A DNA stretch of 64,000 bases, taken from the NCBI RefSeq assembly GCF_000002985.6, contig NC_003280.10, forward strand, positions 1,922,001 to 1,986,000, in the 5' to 3' direction. A model generated the notes under the pieces. It ran no database searches, had not been told where the DNA came from, and saw nothing but the letters and a program-made list of their open reading frames with translations. The DNA comes from Caenorhabditis elegans. Lineage: Eukaryota; Nematoda; Chromadorea; Rhabditida; Rhabditidae. Position 1 is the stretch's first letter, and each line of letters starts with the position of its first letter. The translations under genes were made by a program, and so were the position numbers. Positions 1 through 12,100 of the stretch are shown here, one piece after another.

Positions 1-8
1 TTTCTCAC

Positions 9-744
9 CATCAATAGCATATTCTCCATACCGAACTTCCATGAGATTCTGAAAATCGGTGGAATTGATGTCCTGGAGTTTGACTTCTGATTTGTCAGCT
101 TCTGCAAAATTTCCGAGCAGCAGAGTCTCGAAATATGTAGAGTGGGAAGCCAGGAACTGAAAAAAAAATCAATAATTGATTGATAAAAAAATTGAGAACA
201 TACTTTTCGGAGAACGAAGAACTTTTTATCTCCAACTGCCAAAATCACATCTGAAAATTCTTCATTCGATCTCTCGAAGCTTTTGAGCTTTTTCTTCGGA
301 ATTCCAGACATATTCTTGATTTTAACAGCAACTTCAATGATGATGACGTCATCGATTAGATAATCCTTCAGCAATGAGTCCCACTCGAAAACATCGCAAA
401 ATCCAAGTGCATCATATGAATTCCAAATGTCACTTCCGGTTTTTGTCACAGATTTTCCCGAAGAATTAGAGAGTTTCAAGGTAAATTCAGAGTCGATTTT
501 CCAGGGAGCTTGCTCATTTTTTGGGTGCAGATACCGGAGAAATACAGCCACGTCTTCTTTTTGGTGAATGAGAACTATTCGCCTGCAATATTAAACGTAA
601 GAGTGAAATTACAATTCATTTTCTAGCTTGCCATTGAACATTGAAATGTTCTTCTTCAGGACCATAAAAAGTATTTCCATCTTCCAGCTTCGACACATCT
701 TTGAAAACATGGGAGAGCTCAAATTCTCTTTTGACAGCGACCAT
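9..744 (-). CDS. MATH-BTB (BATH family) protein, 3' end outside window
   Basis: Predicted CUL3 ubiquitin-ligase substrate adaptor: the MATH domain recruits substrate and the BTB domain binds CUL3 (family knowledge). Three exons are visible on the minus strand: 744-632, 582-204 and 156-9 (113, 379 and 148 bp; phases 2, 0, 1). Exon 1 encodes the N-terminal MATH strand beginning MVAVKREFELSHVFKDVSKL. Exon 2 completes the MATH domain and starts the BTB fold (EEFSDVILAVGDKKFFVLRK). Exon 3 continues BTB (HSTYFETLLLGNFAEADKSE) and splices out of the window at GATG|gtgag. A TTTTCAG acceptor about 13 bases before the ATG fits trans-splicing. The first intron starts with GC, not GT (CAATG|gcaag), a minor but real donor class. 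No frame break is seen, but the BTB C-terminus is outside the window. It lies divergently to the ubiquitin-like cluster. Confidence 0.88.
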
Positions 745-1146
745 TTCCCAATGTGCCGCTGAAAATAATTATTTTTGAATTTTCTGCAAAAAATACGATG
801 AACTACGTTTAAATGCGAAGAAAAAACAACAACAAAACCCCAAAAAACTAATTGCGCGTCAATTAATGTGCATTGTGTGCAATGTGAACTTTTTCGCTTA
901 CCGTAGTTTGGAAATTTTTGTTCTTCGATTTATTGATTTTTTCGAAACTCTTGCCCATATTTACTTGTTTTTTCTCATTTTTTATCGAAATTTAAATGAA
1001 ACAAATTAGTTTAAGTGCTATATTTTTTTTATTCAACAGAATAAGTTCAAAACTTCCCGAAGATCAAATTTCTGTGGATTGTTACTCTTTTTTCACTGTT
1101 TTTTGTTGCAATACTCTCAATAAATTCAACTTTTCCAGCTAAAACC
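745..1146. repeat. Intergenic block, repeated upstream of each ubiquitin-like gene
   Basis: This 400-bp divergent intergenic region contains a block (about 853-1010) that recurs at about 2455-2600 and 4135-4290. It carries the common stretch gcgcgtcaatta, a TTACCGTAGTTT motif and a Ser/Phe-like AT-rich tail. The same motif appears inverted as AAACTACGGTAG near 2308, 3930 and 5660, so the gene duplications carried flanking dispersed repeat with them. No separate gene is seen. Confidence 0.6.
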
Positions 1147-1924
1147 ATGCTGCTCTCCGTCAAAACGTCGACTGGAAAAACCATCACAGTGGAGGCGCCG
1201 AAAAATGTGAAAACTGAAGTTCGCGACAAACAGGGAGTCGTTTTCACAGTCTCTTACGGTATTTATCGATTTTTTTTTTGGTTTTTATTTCAATATATGT
1301 TTATTTTTTCAGGAGAAGTAACCGGAGATCCAATCACTGTTGAAGCATCGGACGCCATCAAGGATCTTAATTTCAAGGTTGCCGAGGCTCAGCGAAAACC
1401 GCATCGTGAAGGAATGCGAATTTACGTTAAAACTTGTGAAAAAACGATCACTCTTGACACTGCTGCCTCCGATACCATTGCAAGTGTTAAGGCTAAAATC
1501 TAGGAAAAACGAGGTTTTCCATCAAATCTGCAGAAACTATATTTGGGTTAGTACTTTGAAACTGATAGCTTGTCTAATTTCTTTAGTTTTTACAGAACCT
1601 TCCAACATTGTTTTGTGCAAGGATCAACGTACTATTTCTGACTACAACATCAAAAACGGCAGTACTCTCCGTTTGGAAGTTCCTGTAAAAGAAAAACTGA
1701 CGGTTTCTGTGAAAACCTTATTCGGAAAGACGATTCCTATTTCAATCAAGAATACGGATACTGTTGAGACATTGAAGTTCAAGGTTCAGAATAAACACGG
1801 TGTTCCACCAGATCAGCAGCGTCTCATTTTCGGTCGGGCACAGCTCGAGAATGACCGTGCTCTGTTCGCCTATAACATTCGTGATGAGGATATTATCCAT
1901 TTAGTCTCCAGACATCGGTTGTGA
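1147..1924 (+). pseudogene. Polyubiquitin-like gene, copy 1, with nonsense codon
   Basis: Three exons: 1147-1258, 1313-1546, 1596-1924. Exon 1 encodes a truncated ubiquitin-like start (MLLSVKTSTGKTITVEAPKN). Exon 2 holds a degenerate unit and the start of a fuller one ([20 protein letters not shown]). Exon 3 ends with a complete ubiquitin-like unit including [12 protein letters not shown]. The spliced frame is open for 224 codons except for TAG at 1501-1503, where copy 2 has TGG (Trp), so the gene is either dead or makes a 113-codon truncated product. The C-terminus reads SRHRL, with no Gly-Gly, so it could not be conjugated like ubiquitin. A TTTTCCAG acceptor lies just before the ATG. An unusual splice around the stop cannot be excluded. 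Confidence 0.75.
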
Positions 1925-2766
1925 AGTTCTCAATTTGATTGCTCTTAATCTGTTGTTTTGTTACTTTTTTGTTTTTTATTGTTGATAAATGTTGAAGGTT
2001 TTTTTTTTAATTTTTAAATTAAAAACACTGTCTCAAAATATTACAGGTACCATATTTATGATATATGAGGGTTTTTTTCCAGTAAATTCTTCTGTGTTCT
2101 GAATTTCCGACTTAAACATTTTATTTCGATGGTTCAGAAAATTGGTTTTTCAGGTTTTTGGATACTTCAGGCTGATATTTTGAAATACTCGAATTTAATT
2201 CAATTTAGCATTATTCAACCCGCTAGAATTTCTGTTGGCACATGTTTCTTCAATTAGAATTTCTATTATTTAAAAAACCACAAAGAATTTAATAAAAAAT
2301 CAGCGAAACTACGGTAGACGAGGAAGTAGGCAGTTGCACACGATACACATTAAATAATTGACTTTTCCGTTTTTCTTGATTCAGTACTCGAAATGTTTTC
2401 ATCGAAAACTTAGAAAAAAGTTTTTTAATATAAATGAAATTTCAATAAAATTTGCGCGTCAATTAAAGTGTTCTTTGTGCATTGTGAACTTTTTTTGCTT
2501 ACCGTAGTTTTGCAATATTTGTTTTTCGATTTATTGACTTTTTCAACGCAATTCTTCTTTATAGCTTGCTTTTTGCCCGTAATTCATCAAAATCTTGATA
2601 ATAATATTTATTAATTCATTCTATTCATATTTTTAAGAAAAATCATTTCGAAATTATCCAAAAACCAGATTTCTCCCTTGTTTGCTTCTTTTTTCACCGT
2701 TGTCCTCGTTTTTCTGTTGCAAAACTCTCAATAATATTTAATTTATAAATTTTTCCAGCTAAAATC
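1925..2766. other. Spacer between ubiquitin-like copies 1 and 2
   Basis: AT-rich, no open gene. It contains the AAACTACGGTAG dispersed-repeat motif near 2308 and, from about 2450 to 2766, the upstream block shared with the other two copies, ending in a TTTTTCCAG acceptor at 2751-2759 just before the next ATG. Confidence 0.6.
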
Positions 2767-3633
2767 ATGCTGCTCTCCATCAAAACGTCGACTGGAAAAA
2801 ACATCACAGTGGAAGCGCCGAAAAGTGTGAAAACTGAAGTTCGCGACAAACAGGGAGTCGTTTTCACTGTCTCTTACGGTATTTATTGTTTTTTTCTGGG
2901 TTTTGCATTAAAAAAATCATTTTCAGACAAAGGTACCGGAAATCAAATCATTGAAATGGAGGACACTGTCCAAGATGTCAAAATTCAAGAGGCTCAGCAA
3001 GCACCGCTTCGTGAATCAGAAGAAGTGACCGAAGATCCCATCAGTGTCGAATCATCGGAGGTCATCGGAAATCTGAATGTCAAGGTTGCCGAGACTCAGC
3101 AAGAACTGCATCATGAAGGAATCCGAATTTACGTTGAGAACGCTGGAAGAACATGCACACTTGACACTTCCGCCTCCGATACCATGGCAAGTGTCAAGGC
3201 TAAAATTTGGGAAAAACTAAGAATCCTCCCAAATACGCAAAAACTATTATTGGGTTTGTACTTTAAATATTGAAAGATATGTCTAATTTCTTTAATTTTT
3301 ACAGAAAACTGGGACCTAGATTTGTTTAGCGATCATAGCACTCTTTTTGACAACAGTTTCGAAAACGGCAGTACTCTTCGTTTGGAAGTTTCTATAGAAA
3401 AAGAAATTGACGTTTTTGTGAAAACCTATACCGGAAAGACAATCACCATTTCAATCTAGAATACGGATACTGTTGAGACCTTGAAGCTCAAGATTCAGGA
3501 TAAGGAAGGTATTCCACCAGATCAACAGCGTCTTATTTATCAAGGATCGCAGCTCGAGGATGACCGTACTTTGATTGCCTATAACATCTATAATGAGGCT
3601 ACTCTCCGTTTAATTCTCAGACTTCGTGGATGA
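2767..3633 (+). pseudogene. Polyubiquitin-like gene, copy 2, with nonsense codon
   Basis: Exons 2767-2878, 2927-3253 and 3305-3633 (112, 327 and 329 bp) keep the same phases as copy 1. Exon 1 is nearly identical to copy 1. Exon 2 has an insert, EDTVQDVKIQEAQQAPLRES, shared with copy 3 but absent from copy 1. Exon 3 carries a full ubiquitin-like unit ([20 protein letters not shown]) ending ILRLRG, one glycine short of ubiquitin's LRLRGG. TAG at 3457-3459 replaces the AAG (Lys) present in copies 1 and 3, cutting off this last and best-conserved unit. Everything before and after is in frame, so loss looks recent. Intron 1 (48 bp) is itself open and in frame, so intron retention would not break translation. 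Confidence 0.75.
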
Positions 3634-4469
3634 AGTTCTCAATTTGAATATTGTTAATTTGTTACTTGTTATTTTGTTACTGTTCTGTTTATTTTTGTTG
3701 ATGAATGTTGAAAAAGTTTAGATTTTTTTGAAATTAAAAATATGGTTTTTAAACAGCCGGTATATTTCTTTGTGTTCTGAATTTCCAACGTAAAGAATCT
3801 TTTTCAGTGATTCAGAAAGTGTGCTTTTCAGGTTTTTCGTTAATTTCTGTATTTCTCTATCATAGAATACATTTCAACTCACAAGAATTTTCGTTAAAAA
3901 CCACAAAAAAATTAATAAAAAATCGGCAAAACTATGGTAGACGAGAAAGTACGCTGTTGCGCACAATGCATGTTAATTGACGCGCAAACAGTTTTTTGTA
4001 ATATTTTTTTCCTGTTTTGCTTGATTCAGTACTTGAAATGTTTCTTTTCAAATATTATAATAGTTTTTTTTAAAATTTTCTGCAAAAAATGCTGAAATTC
4101 TAATAAAACCAAAAAAAAACTCAAAAAACGGCATGCGCGTCAATTCATGCGCATTGTGTTCATTGTGAACTTTTACGCTTACCGTAGTTTGTCGAGATTT
4201 GTTTTTCGATTTATTGATTTTTTCGAAACTCTTGCCCATATTAACTTGCTCTTTCTCGCTATTTATCGAAATTTGAATGAAAAAAATTAATTTAGGTGCA
4301 TTATCATTTTTTATTTAACAAAATAAGTTCAACAACTACTGAAAATCCAATTTCTGTCGATTGTTATTCTTTTTTCACTATTTTTGTCAAATTAAAAAGT
4401 TCTTTCTGCGTCTTTTTTGTTTAAATGCTCTCAATTAGGTTTAATCTATCAACTTTTTCAGATAAAATC
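3634..4469. other. Spacer between ubiquitin-like copies 2 and 3
   Basis: No gene. It carries the AAACTATGGTAG/TTACCGTAGTTT dispersed repeat in both orientations (about 3930 and 4175) and the upstream block common to the three copies (4130-4469), ending in an ACTTTTTCAG acceptor before the next ATG. Confidence 0.6.
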
Positions 4470-5262
4470 ATGCTGCTCTCCATCAAAACGTCGACTGGAA
4501 AGACCATCACAGTGGAAGCGCCGAAAAGTGTGAAAACTGAAGTTCGCTACAAACAGGGAGTCGTTTTTGCAGTCTCTTACGGTATTTATCGTTTTTTTTT
4601 CCTGGTTTTTGCATTAAAAATAATAATTTTCAGACAAAGATGCCGGAAATCAAATCATTGAAATGGAGGACACTGTCCAAGATGTCAAAATTCAAGAGGC
4701 TCAGCAAGCACCGCTTCGTGAATCAGAAGAAGTGACCGGAGATCCCATCAAAGTCGAAGCATCGGACACCAACAGAAATGAAGAAAACCCCGATTTGGCT
4801 GGGCCACCCGCGGAGCCAGTTATTCGTGGCACTGCCGCCTCCGGTAGAATTGTAAATGTTAGGCTTGCGGGAAAAAGAATCGTCCAACCGAATAGGCGTT
4901 TCACATCATATTTGCCTTCGTCCGCCGTGAGACGTGGTTGGTTTTACAATTGATTATTTGTCTAATTTACCCATAATATTTTTTTTTCAGTAGCATCGCC
5001 CTATCAGATTCGGCGGGTTTCAGTCGATGGAAATTTCAACGTTTTTGTGAAAAACTCAACCGGAGGAAAGACTACCGCTGTTTCAATCAAGAATACGGAT
5101 ACAATTGGTACCTTGAAGCTCAAGGTTCAGGAGAAGGAAGGCATTCCACCAAATCAGCAGCGTCTTCTCTTCAAGGGATCGGAGCTTATGGATTATCGTA
5201 CTGTGGCGCATTGTGGACTTCGTCAAGGCACAAGTCTCGATCTTGTTAGACTTGATGCATGA
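4470..5262 (+). CDS. Ubiquitin-like domain protein, copy 3 (intact)
   Basis: Exons 4470-4581, 4634-4936 and 4991-5262 splice in phases 1 and 1 into a 228-aa open frame. Exon 1 has the family start MLLSIKTSTGKTITVEAPKS. Exon 2 has the EDTVQDVKIQEAQQAPLRES segment, then a diverged Pro/Arg-rich stretch unlike ubiquitin, which replaces the third ubiquitin-like unit of copies 1 and 2. Exon 3 carries a complete ubiquitin fold (STGGKTTAVSIKNTDTIGTL, then EGIPPNQQRLLFKGSELMD) ending DLVRLDA, again without Gly-Gly. It is therefore probably a ubiquitin-fold interaction protein, not a modifier. ATG 4470 is chosen because it aligns with the other copies and follows a trans-splice-like acceptor; an upstream ATG at 4425 lies before that acceptor. 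Confidence 0.78.
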
Positions 5263-5878
5263 AATTTTTCGATCGATACTCTTTAATTTTTTAAACTGTA
5301 TTTGTTTTATTCCTGTTTTGTTTCTTTAATGAACGCTTAATAATTTTTTTAGACGTAAAAATCTATTTTCAGTGATTCAGGCAGATGGGTTTTTAGGTTT
5401 TTCTCTAGAATATTCTTTTATTCGCAAGGATTTACTCGAAACTGCTCCAATAAATAAGTTTTTCCAGAAAATCCACTAAAAATTTAGCTTCTTCAGTTCC
5501 AAGCGATATCTGAGTGATCCACTGCGAATTTTGTACAGATTTTTGTCGAAATTAGAAAGAAATTTATTAAATTGAGTTTTCCATGCTTTTTTTCCAAGAA
5601 AATCGAGTTTTTGCAGCGAATTTTCATTAAAATTTCGATAAAATCAATTAAAAATCGTGCAAACTACGGTAGGCGATGAAGTACGCAATGCACAGAATGC
5701 ATAAGACCTGCCGCGCAAACAGTTTTTCGAAACTTTTAGTCGAAATTTTAAATGATTTTATTATATTTTGCTTGATTTTCCAACAAAGTTTCGCATTTTT
5801 CTTGAATTCTTCACTTTTTAATCGTTCCAAGGCCTCACAAGCTCAATTAAATCCAAAATTTCAGCGAAACTCTCGAAA
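5263..5878. other. Spacer between ubiquitin-like copy 3 and BATH pseudogene
   Basis: No gene. It contains another AAACTACGGTAG repeat motif near 5660 and a TTTCAG acceptor-like site about 20 bases before the next ATG. Confidence 0.55.
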
Positions 5879-6734
5879 ATGGTCGTTGCAAACAGGAAAT
5901 TCCAGTTTTCGCCCACTTTCACGAATGTATCGAAGCTAGAAAACGGCGAAAATCTATACAGTCCCGACGATACACATTTCAACATCCCATGGTATTCTTT
6001 TTTCCATTGTTTTTGCAAATATAAATTGAATTATATAATTTTAGGTGTGTATCATTATCTCACAAAGGCGACAATTTGGCTGTATATCTTTATTGCTCAA
6101 AATCGAGAAAAACTGATGTGATGTGGACCATTGAGACTAAATTCAACTTTTCAATCAGGGCTTCGAGTGGGAAAAGTACAACGAAACGTACCTATAATCA
6201 ATTTAAAAATACCGAAGACTGGGGATTTGGGCATAATCCATTGATCAGTTGGGATGAAATGATGAAGGATTTTCTAATTAATGATAGTATTACTAAATAT
6301 TGAAGTTTCTGTCAAGATCACAGATATAACTGGATTCTCGAAAAATGTGCTCCAAAGATTCGATCAGTCTGCTGAAGAATTTTCCGATGTGATTATTATA
6401 GTGGAAGGGCAGAAGTTCTATGTTTTGAAGAAAGTATGTGATTTTCCAGATTTTTTTTTGATAATTTTATCGATTTTTTCAGCTCCTCGCTTTTCACTCC
6501 ACATACTTCAAAGCGCTTCTCCTTGGAAAATTCGCGGAAGCTGATAAATCCGAAGTCACCCTTCAGGACATTGATCCCACGGATTTTCAGTACCTTTTGG
6601 AGGTTCTGTACGGAGAATCTCCGATTGATGGTATTTTTTGGCAAACAAATCGATTTTTAATACCAAGAAAACATGTATTTTCAGAAGATACAATTGATGG
6701 GATTCTCTACCTGGCTTGCATGAAGCTAACTTAA
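5879..6734 (+). pseudogene. MATH-BTB pseudogene with frameshift
   Basis: The exon plan matches the minus-strand BATH gene at 9-744: 5879-5991 (113 bp), 6045-6433, 6483-6630 (148 bp), then 6685 on. Exon 1 reads MVVANRKFQFSPTFTNVSKL. Exon 2 encodes a good MATH domain but is 389 bp, not phase-compatible: one extra base near 6295 (agtattactaaatattg) puts TGA at 6301. The downstream BTB (EEFSDVIIIVEGQKFYVLKK and HSTYFKALLLGKFAEADKSE) is open only in the shifted frame. Exon 4 starts EDTIDGILYLA, then decays into stops. The pieces are very similar to functional BATH proteins, so inactivation is fairly recent. Confidence 0.85.
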
Positions 6735-7164
6735 ATGTACAACAGTTTTTGAGCATGATGCAAACGTGCTCCATCGGACAACTTTTCAGCGGCAATTCAA
6801 ATTCGAGTTTTTTTTAGCGTTTCACTTACAATGCCAATTTTTCAGATTTTCAATGGAAAAATCGTTAATTTAATGGAAATTTCCTCATTATTTATAATAA
6901 ATATTTTTTTTTTGAAGATTTTTTATCAGATTTACACAAGTTTCTGTTCACATGGAAAATAGTTGATTGTTTAGTTCAGGCAACTGGTTCAAGAGGTCGA
7001 ATAATTTTTTCTAAACGATTTCGAAAGATGAATCAACGAAAATTTCAAGTTTTAACTGTCACAGGAGGAATCGAAAATGCTACTTCATCGATGGACATGT
7101 CTGTAGAGAATTCTTCAACCTTTTAACAATAGATTTAACAAAAAAAAACTTTATTCCCAATAAA
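6735..7164. other. Gene-free interval
   Basis: AT-rich sequence with decayed remains of the BTB 3' end at its left edge. No further coding, RNA or repeat signal is seen. Confidence 0.5.
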
Positions 7165-7233
7165 CTATAAAATCTTGACGATTTGGTTTTGTACCTCCTC
7201 GGCGGTCATCTTTTGCCATGATGGAACCGAGCG
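7165..7233 (-). pseudogene. Ribosomal protein S13 fragment (N-terminal third)
   Basis: Read on the minus strand, 7233-7165 encodes SVPSWQKMTAEEVQNQIVKI, then TAG. This matches the conserved S13 segment that follows the YRRSVP motif. Upstream DNA to about 7300 is a degenerate S13-like 5' piece after a TTTCAG acceptor. It is one of several S13 scraps interleaved with E2 exons and cannot encode a ribosomal protein. Confidence 0.65.
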
Positions 7234-7407
7234 ACGACCGACAATCTCCGATTTTACCAGCCGCAACAGCCTCGACGACGAGCTTCTCGACGTTTCAACT
7301 GAAAAAAACAATTTTAGTGGGAAAATGAAGTATTTAAGATTTACAGAAGATCAAACTTACTGTACTAGTCGATTATGTTAACGGTGATGACAATCGTGGA
7401 GTGATTT

Positions 7408-7919
<512 letters not shown>

Positions 7920-8140
7920 GTTGGTGTTCTGATTTGCTCCTCTTTTGCCATGATAGAACGGGGCGGCGGCATGGGATGGACGACAATCTCCGATGTTTCA
8001 GACGGTAGCAGCCTCGGATATGTCTCGTCGAGGAGATCTGATCTTGCATCAGCTTTGCGCGTAGTGGTTGTAGGCAGAGGCATCTTCCATGTCACCGACG
8101 GCAGCAGCTTCAACACAGTGCTCCTCGAGGCTCAACTGAA
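7920..8140 (-). pseudogene. Degenerate S13 5'-like piece upstream of E2 exon 1
   Basis: Immediately upstream of the E2 start, the minus strand reads a decayed PCRRPVLSWQKRS, aligning with the S13 motif PYRRSVPSWQK. It sits in DNA matching the pieces near 7230 and 7430 at nucleotide level (shared tttgccatgat and gacaatctccgat). A TTTTCAG acceptor near 8140 is preceded by an intron whose sequence recurs twice nearby (about 7300 and 8405). Assignment rests on this local repetition. Confidence 0.5.
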
Positions 8141-8182
8141 AATTGAAGAATTTTACTGGGAAAATCGAGTATTTCGGATCTA

Positions 8183-8390
8183 CTTGATGTCAATGTCCTT
8201 GCGGGATCTCTAAAGATGCTTGTGGATGGTTACGGCCTTTTTGACGAGATGGTACAAATCCTCTGGGAGCTTTGGAGACATTCCTTTGTACTTGAGGATC
8301 CTGAACATCTAGTTTCCGGCAGACTTGTCCAACTCCGTGGGAATCCCTGAGTATAACTCCAATTTGGGATGGTCGAAGACCCTTCTTGGC
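8183..8390 (-). pseudogene. Ribosomal protein S13 internal fragment
   Basis: The minus strand encodes [20 protein letters not shown], then, after a frame change, [32 protein letters not shown] and RSRKDIDIK. This is the conserved middle of eukaryotic S13 (RPS13). It contains a frameshift and two in-frame TAG codons where Lys and Glu are expected. It is a broken duplicate of a housekeeping gene, part of the E2/S13 mosaic at 7.1-8.4 kb. Confidence 0.82.
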
Positions 8391-9144
8391 GACGTTTCAT
8401 CTGAAAAATAAAGATTTCAAGTGGAAAATGAAGTTTTTCAGATCTACGGAAAGTGACAGAAAGCGGAAATGGGTTAATGAAATTGTAAGAAAAAGGTTTA
8501 AACAGGGAGAAACAGGGTTAATGAAATTGTGCACATCCTCAGGAAATGAAACTTTCAGATCTGAAAGTGGGAAGAAAAAGACAATTTCTGAAAAACGTGA
8601 AATAAAAAATGGAAAACATGAAAAATTTATCGTTGAATAGCAATTTTCGTTTTCTCTAATGGAAACGCGCTCCACCGAACAGATTGCGCGCGCGCGATTC
8701 AAAATGACTTGTTTTTGTTTACATCTTTCATTCTCGTTTTTCGTCATTCTTTACTCAATTTTGTAAATTCTCTCTCTCTCTCTTTTACCTATTTCTCATT
8801 TTATTCCATTTTATTTTGATAATTTTCATGATTTAGTCGTTCAGGTGTTTAAAATTCCTCGATTATTCTTGAATTCTGCGCGGGTTCTCCCTTTTCCGTT
8901 AATCTCGTTCAGTTTTAACCTTTTTCTTTGATTCGGTGTGTAATTATCCATTAGCAGTTAGATTCAAAGTTCGAACAAGTTTAAAAGGAACAAAATTTCA
9001 GTTTTATAACCACGAAAATTCTACAATAATTTTTCAAAATCCGATTAGAAAAAAAAAGAGTTGTGCGTTCCTCTAACTAGGCAAATGGAATAGAAATTAA
9101 ACTAAGTTCAATTGTAACGAAGAAAATTAAATAATATTTGCTTT
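8391..9144. other. Gene-free interval with simple-sequence tracts
   Basis: It contains an alternating GC tract near 8685 (gattgcgcgcgcgcgatt), a CT microsatellite near 8770 and AT-rich DNA. The open frames here are low-complexity and show no family motif. It forms the 3' flank of the MULE-like gene, which ends at 9145. Confidence 0.5.
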
Positions 9145-12100
9145 TCACTCTGAAAATTCATCCGAGTCGAGGTCATCCAAGTAGTTTTTGGGGAAGAGTT
9201 CAAAGGATGAATCGAGTGAACATGGACATTTCTTGCTCACCAAGGCGCATGAAATATGTGCAGGACTCTTACAAATGACGCATCTTTTCCAGTCCGTCAC
9301 TCGGCTCTCAAATTCTTGGGGATCAGTGTCAGGGTGCAACATAGGATCTTGCTAAAAAAAATTAATAGAAAAATAAAAGTGCTGCTTCTCAAACCGCTGC
9401 ACAAATACTGCATCTTTCAAGTCTTCTTTTCGGTAGCAACTTGACATTAGATGATTCCACGCCTCGCCTTTTTGTTTTTTCACGAACCTTAAATACATTT
9501 TATTTGTAAAGTATAAATTTCTATATTCTGGCTTTAGAATGTACCTTGAGAGTAGATTCCATATGCATAGACTGTCTTGCCGTTAGTGGTTGATCTCTCG
9601 AATCCGCTCGCTCGACGAGGGTAGGTGTAGAAGACTCTGCGAGATACTCTTTCAAAAAGTTTTTGACTTTCACCACGTTTCCCGGGAGCTCTTCTGCCCC
9701 TTCTCTCAACTGTTTCCTGAGATTAGTGTTTACCAAAGCCATCATCTAAATTCACACATAGTTTTTATATTATTCAATTTTCTAACATTTTTAATGCTCT
9801 CAATTTCCTTCTCGAGCGCATCCGCATTCATTACTTCTTCATGTGCTCTTTTCTCTTCATAAAAATTTTGAATTTCAGTGATTCGTGGAGCGACAGGAGA
9901 AACAACGAATTGGAAAGGGACGTCTTCTTCAACAGCTAACAAAGTTCTCGCCGGTCAGTTCCTCTTGTCTGATACATTTTGCTGAATATTGTATTTTTGG
10001 ACTAATTCTCAACCCTCCTTCCTTACCGATGTAGCTAAGTACCCCGTGAATGTGCTTACAAGCCACTCCAGCAGTGCTGAAGAGGCAGTCACAGTGACAT
10101 CGATAGGCGCAGGCGTGACATTCCTCACAATGTGTGTTTTCCTTCAAAAAATTGATAATTGAATTGCATCTTGAATGCTGCAAACAACCTTTTTGTCACA
10201 AAAACAGTTGAGGAAGTCTGTCACTGTGTATTCCTTGTTATCTCCTTCCATTCTGACATTGTAGGATCCATCTTCCTTTTGAATGAACAAATACTTTTTC
10301 TCCTCATTTTTGAACTGACGACATTTCTGGTGATTCTGACCTTTCCTTGAACAACCAGAATACATACTCCTTTTCGACTAGAATTTTTAAGGTCAATTAG
10401 CTGTTTTAATAGTCTTACTTGGACAGATTTTCGATGTGCGACCATGTCTGATGTTGACAAAAGCACTGCAATAAGTTTATCACATCTAATTCTTCTCTTC
10501 TTTCCCATTTGTCCCTGAAATATAGGGAAAAACGTTGTGTAAAAGTTTCTGAAAATCGTTTTAGCTGACTTTTAAAACCGAATGCCACGATTCAGCAAAC
10601 ATCGATGTGTGGCATGCGATGTTTGCTCGAGACGTTGTCGACCATTGACCAATTCTGTCTGTAAAGTATATTTTTTTATTAGAATAACAAAACGACTAAC
10701 TGTATTGATATTTCATAAAATAATCGGAAAACTGTTTAGCTTTAGCGTTCCCTGATTCGTCCAGCTCCGTCAGAAGAGAGAGAATTCTGTGAATGAGACG
10801 ATCCTGTCTTGGCTCACGAATCAGTTCTCGTAGTGCTCTTGTTGTCTTATCAAGAAGGTCCTTATCAGACTAAACAAAATTAATTTAATGTAATAGAATT
10901 TCGCTAGAAGCAGCTCACCATCATTAATTCCTTTGCTTTTTTACACCATGATCTCAATAAGTGCCACCTACACAATACTTTCTTTGTGTGTGTACTATCG
11001 AAAACAGCTGAAAATCCATTCCAGAAGCAATTGGCTTCATCTGACATGAAGAATGCGGGTCTAAATTCTGGGTAAAGTTCTTTGACTTTTTGGAAGAATA
11101 CAGCTACTTCGGCTGAAGTTGTTGAACTAGAGAGTAAGAAACCTGGAAAAGTACATTTTTGAAAATTTAGAAATTAAACTTTTCTAACCTGCTGGCTCTC
11201 CTCTGTCGTTGTTATCGACAACCGTAATTGTCGTAAGTTTCAGCCCGTACATAGTAACATTATGTGTGTCATCCAAAATGATAATTTTATGAGAGTATTT
11301 CCGTAGGTTCTCCAAGTGACCTGGCGTGATGATAACTAAAAAAATACTTCTATTAGTTTTAGGTTGCTCTTAATTCACCAAGTAAAAAGTTCATCCCGTT
11401 TTCATCAGGTAGAGTGAAGTGCCGAAAACCGTCAGCTGGATCCTCCAGTTGAACCCTCTTTTTCACAGATTCTAGATCGACTTTGTCCAGTTGTTCTTGA
11501 TTTAGCCCCAAAGAATCTTTCAAGTTTCTATAATTTTACGATTTTTAGTCAAGAAATTTTTTTAAAAAAGGAAAGCCGTTTTTTATCACACCTACCGAAT
11601 ATCTTGTGGCAGAAGGCAGAACAATTTTGAAAATTCGTTTGAAGACTTTTTAGCTTCTTCAACAATAGCTGGATTACTCAGTCCCTTACTTGCCAACTCG
11701 GCAAGAACGTTTTTCTGAGTTGAGGTCAATTTGAGGTCTGCCACATTGATTTCATGTCCAAAGTGTTGAAAGCAGGCCTGAACATTGATCTCTCCGTTCG
11801 CAGTTACACTCTAAAACGGAATTATATAGTTACATTATGTTTTATCGTAAATACCTTCAGAAAAGCAGTGCAGACCATGTCCCCTGTTTGCTTTTTACTC
11901 TTGTGGCCACGCTTCTCCCCATCTTTTTTAGGCTCGTAACTTCCTTCATGAATGCAAGTCATATGGATTGTTCTTCTTCCTCCATTCTCGGACGAACTCC
12001 GAATTTTCAAACTTGTTCCAGTTTCTTCCAGTCTTTCCGCCAGCCACGCCTTTAAAAATTATATAACACTAATTTTTACAGTATGCTCACAAAATACTTA

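Noticed and set aside
1340-1924. 194-codon frame starting inside ubiquitin-like copy 1
   Set aside because: Its first half is out of frame with the gene and its second half is simply exon 3 of copy 1.
8397-8747. 116-codon minus-strand frame
   Set aside because: Phe/Ser/Lys-rich low-complexity translation of AT-rich DNA and CT tract; no motif.
8640-9100. Terminal inverted repeats of the MULE-like gene
   Set aside because: No convincing match between this flank and 12,510-12,700 was found by eye.
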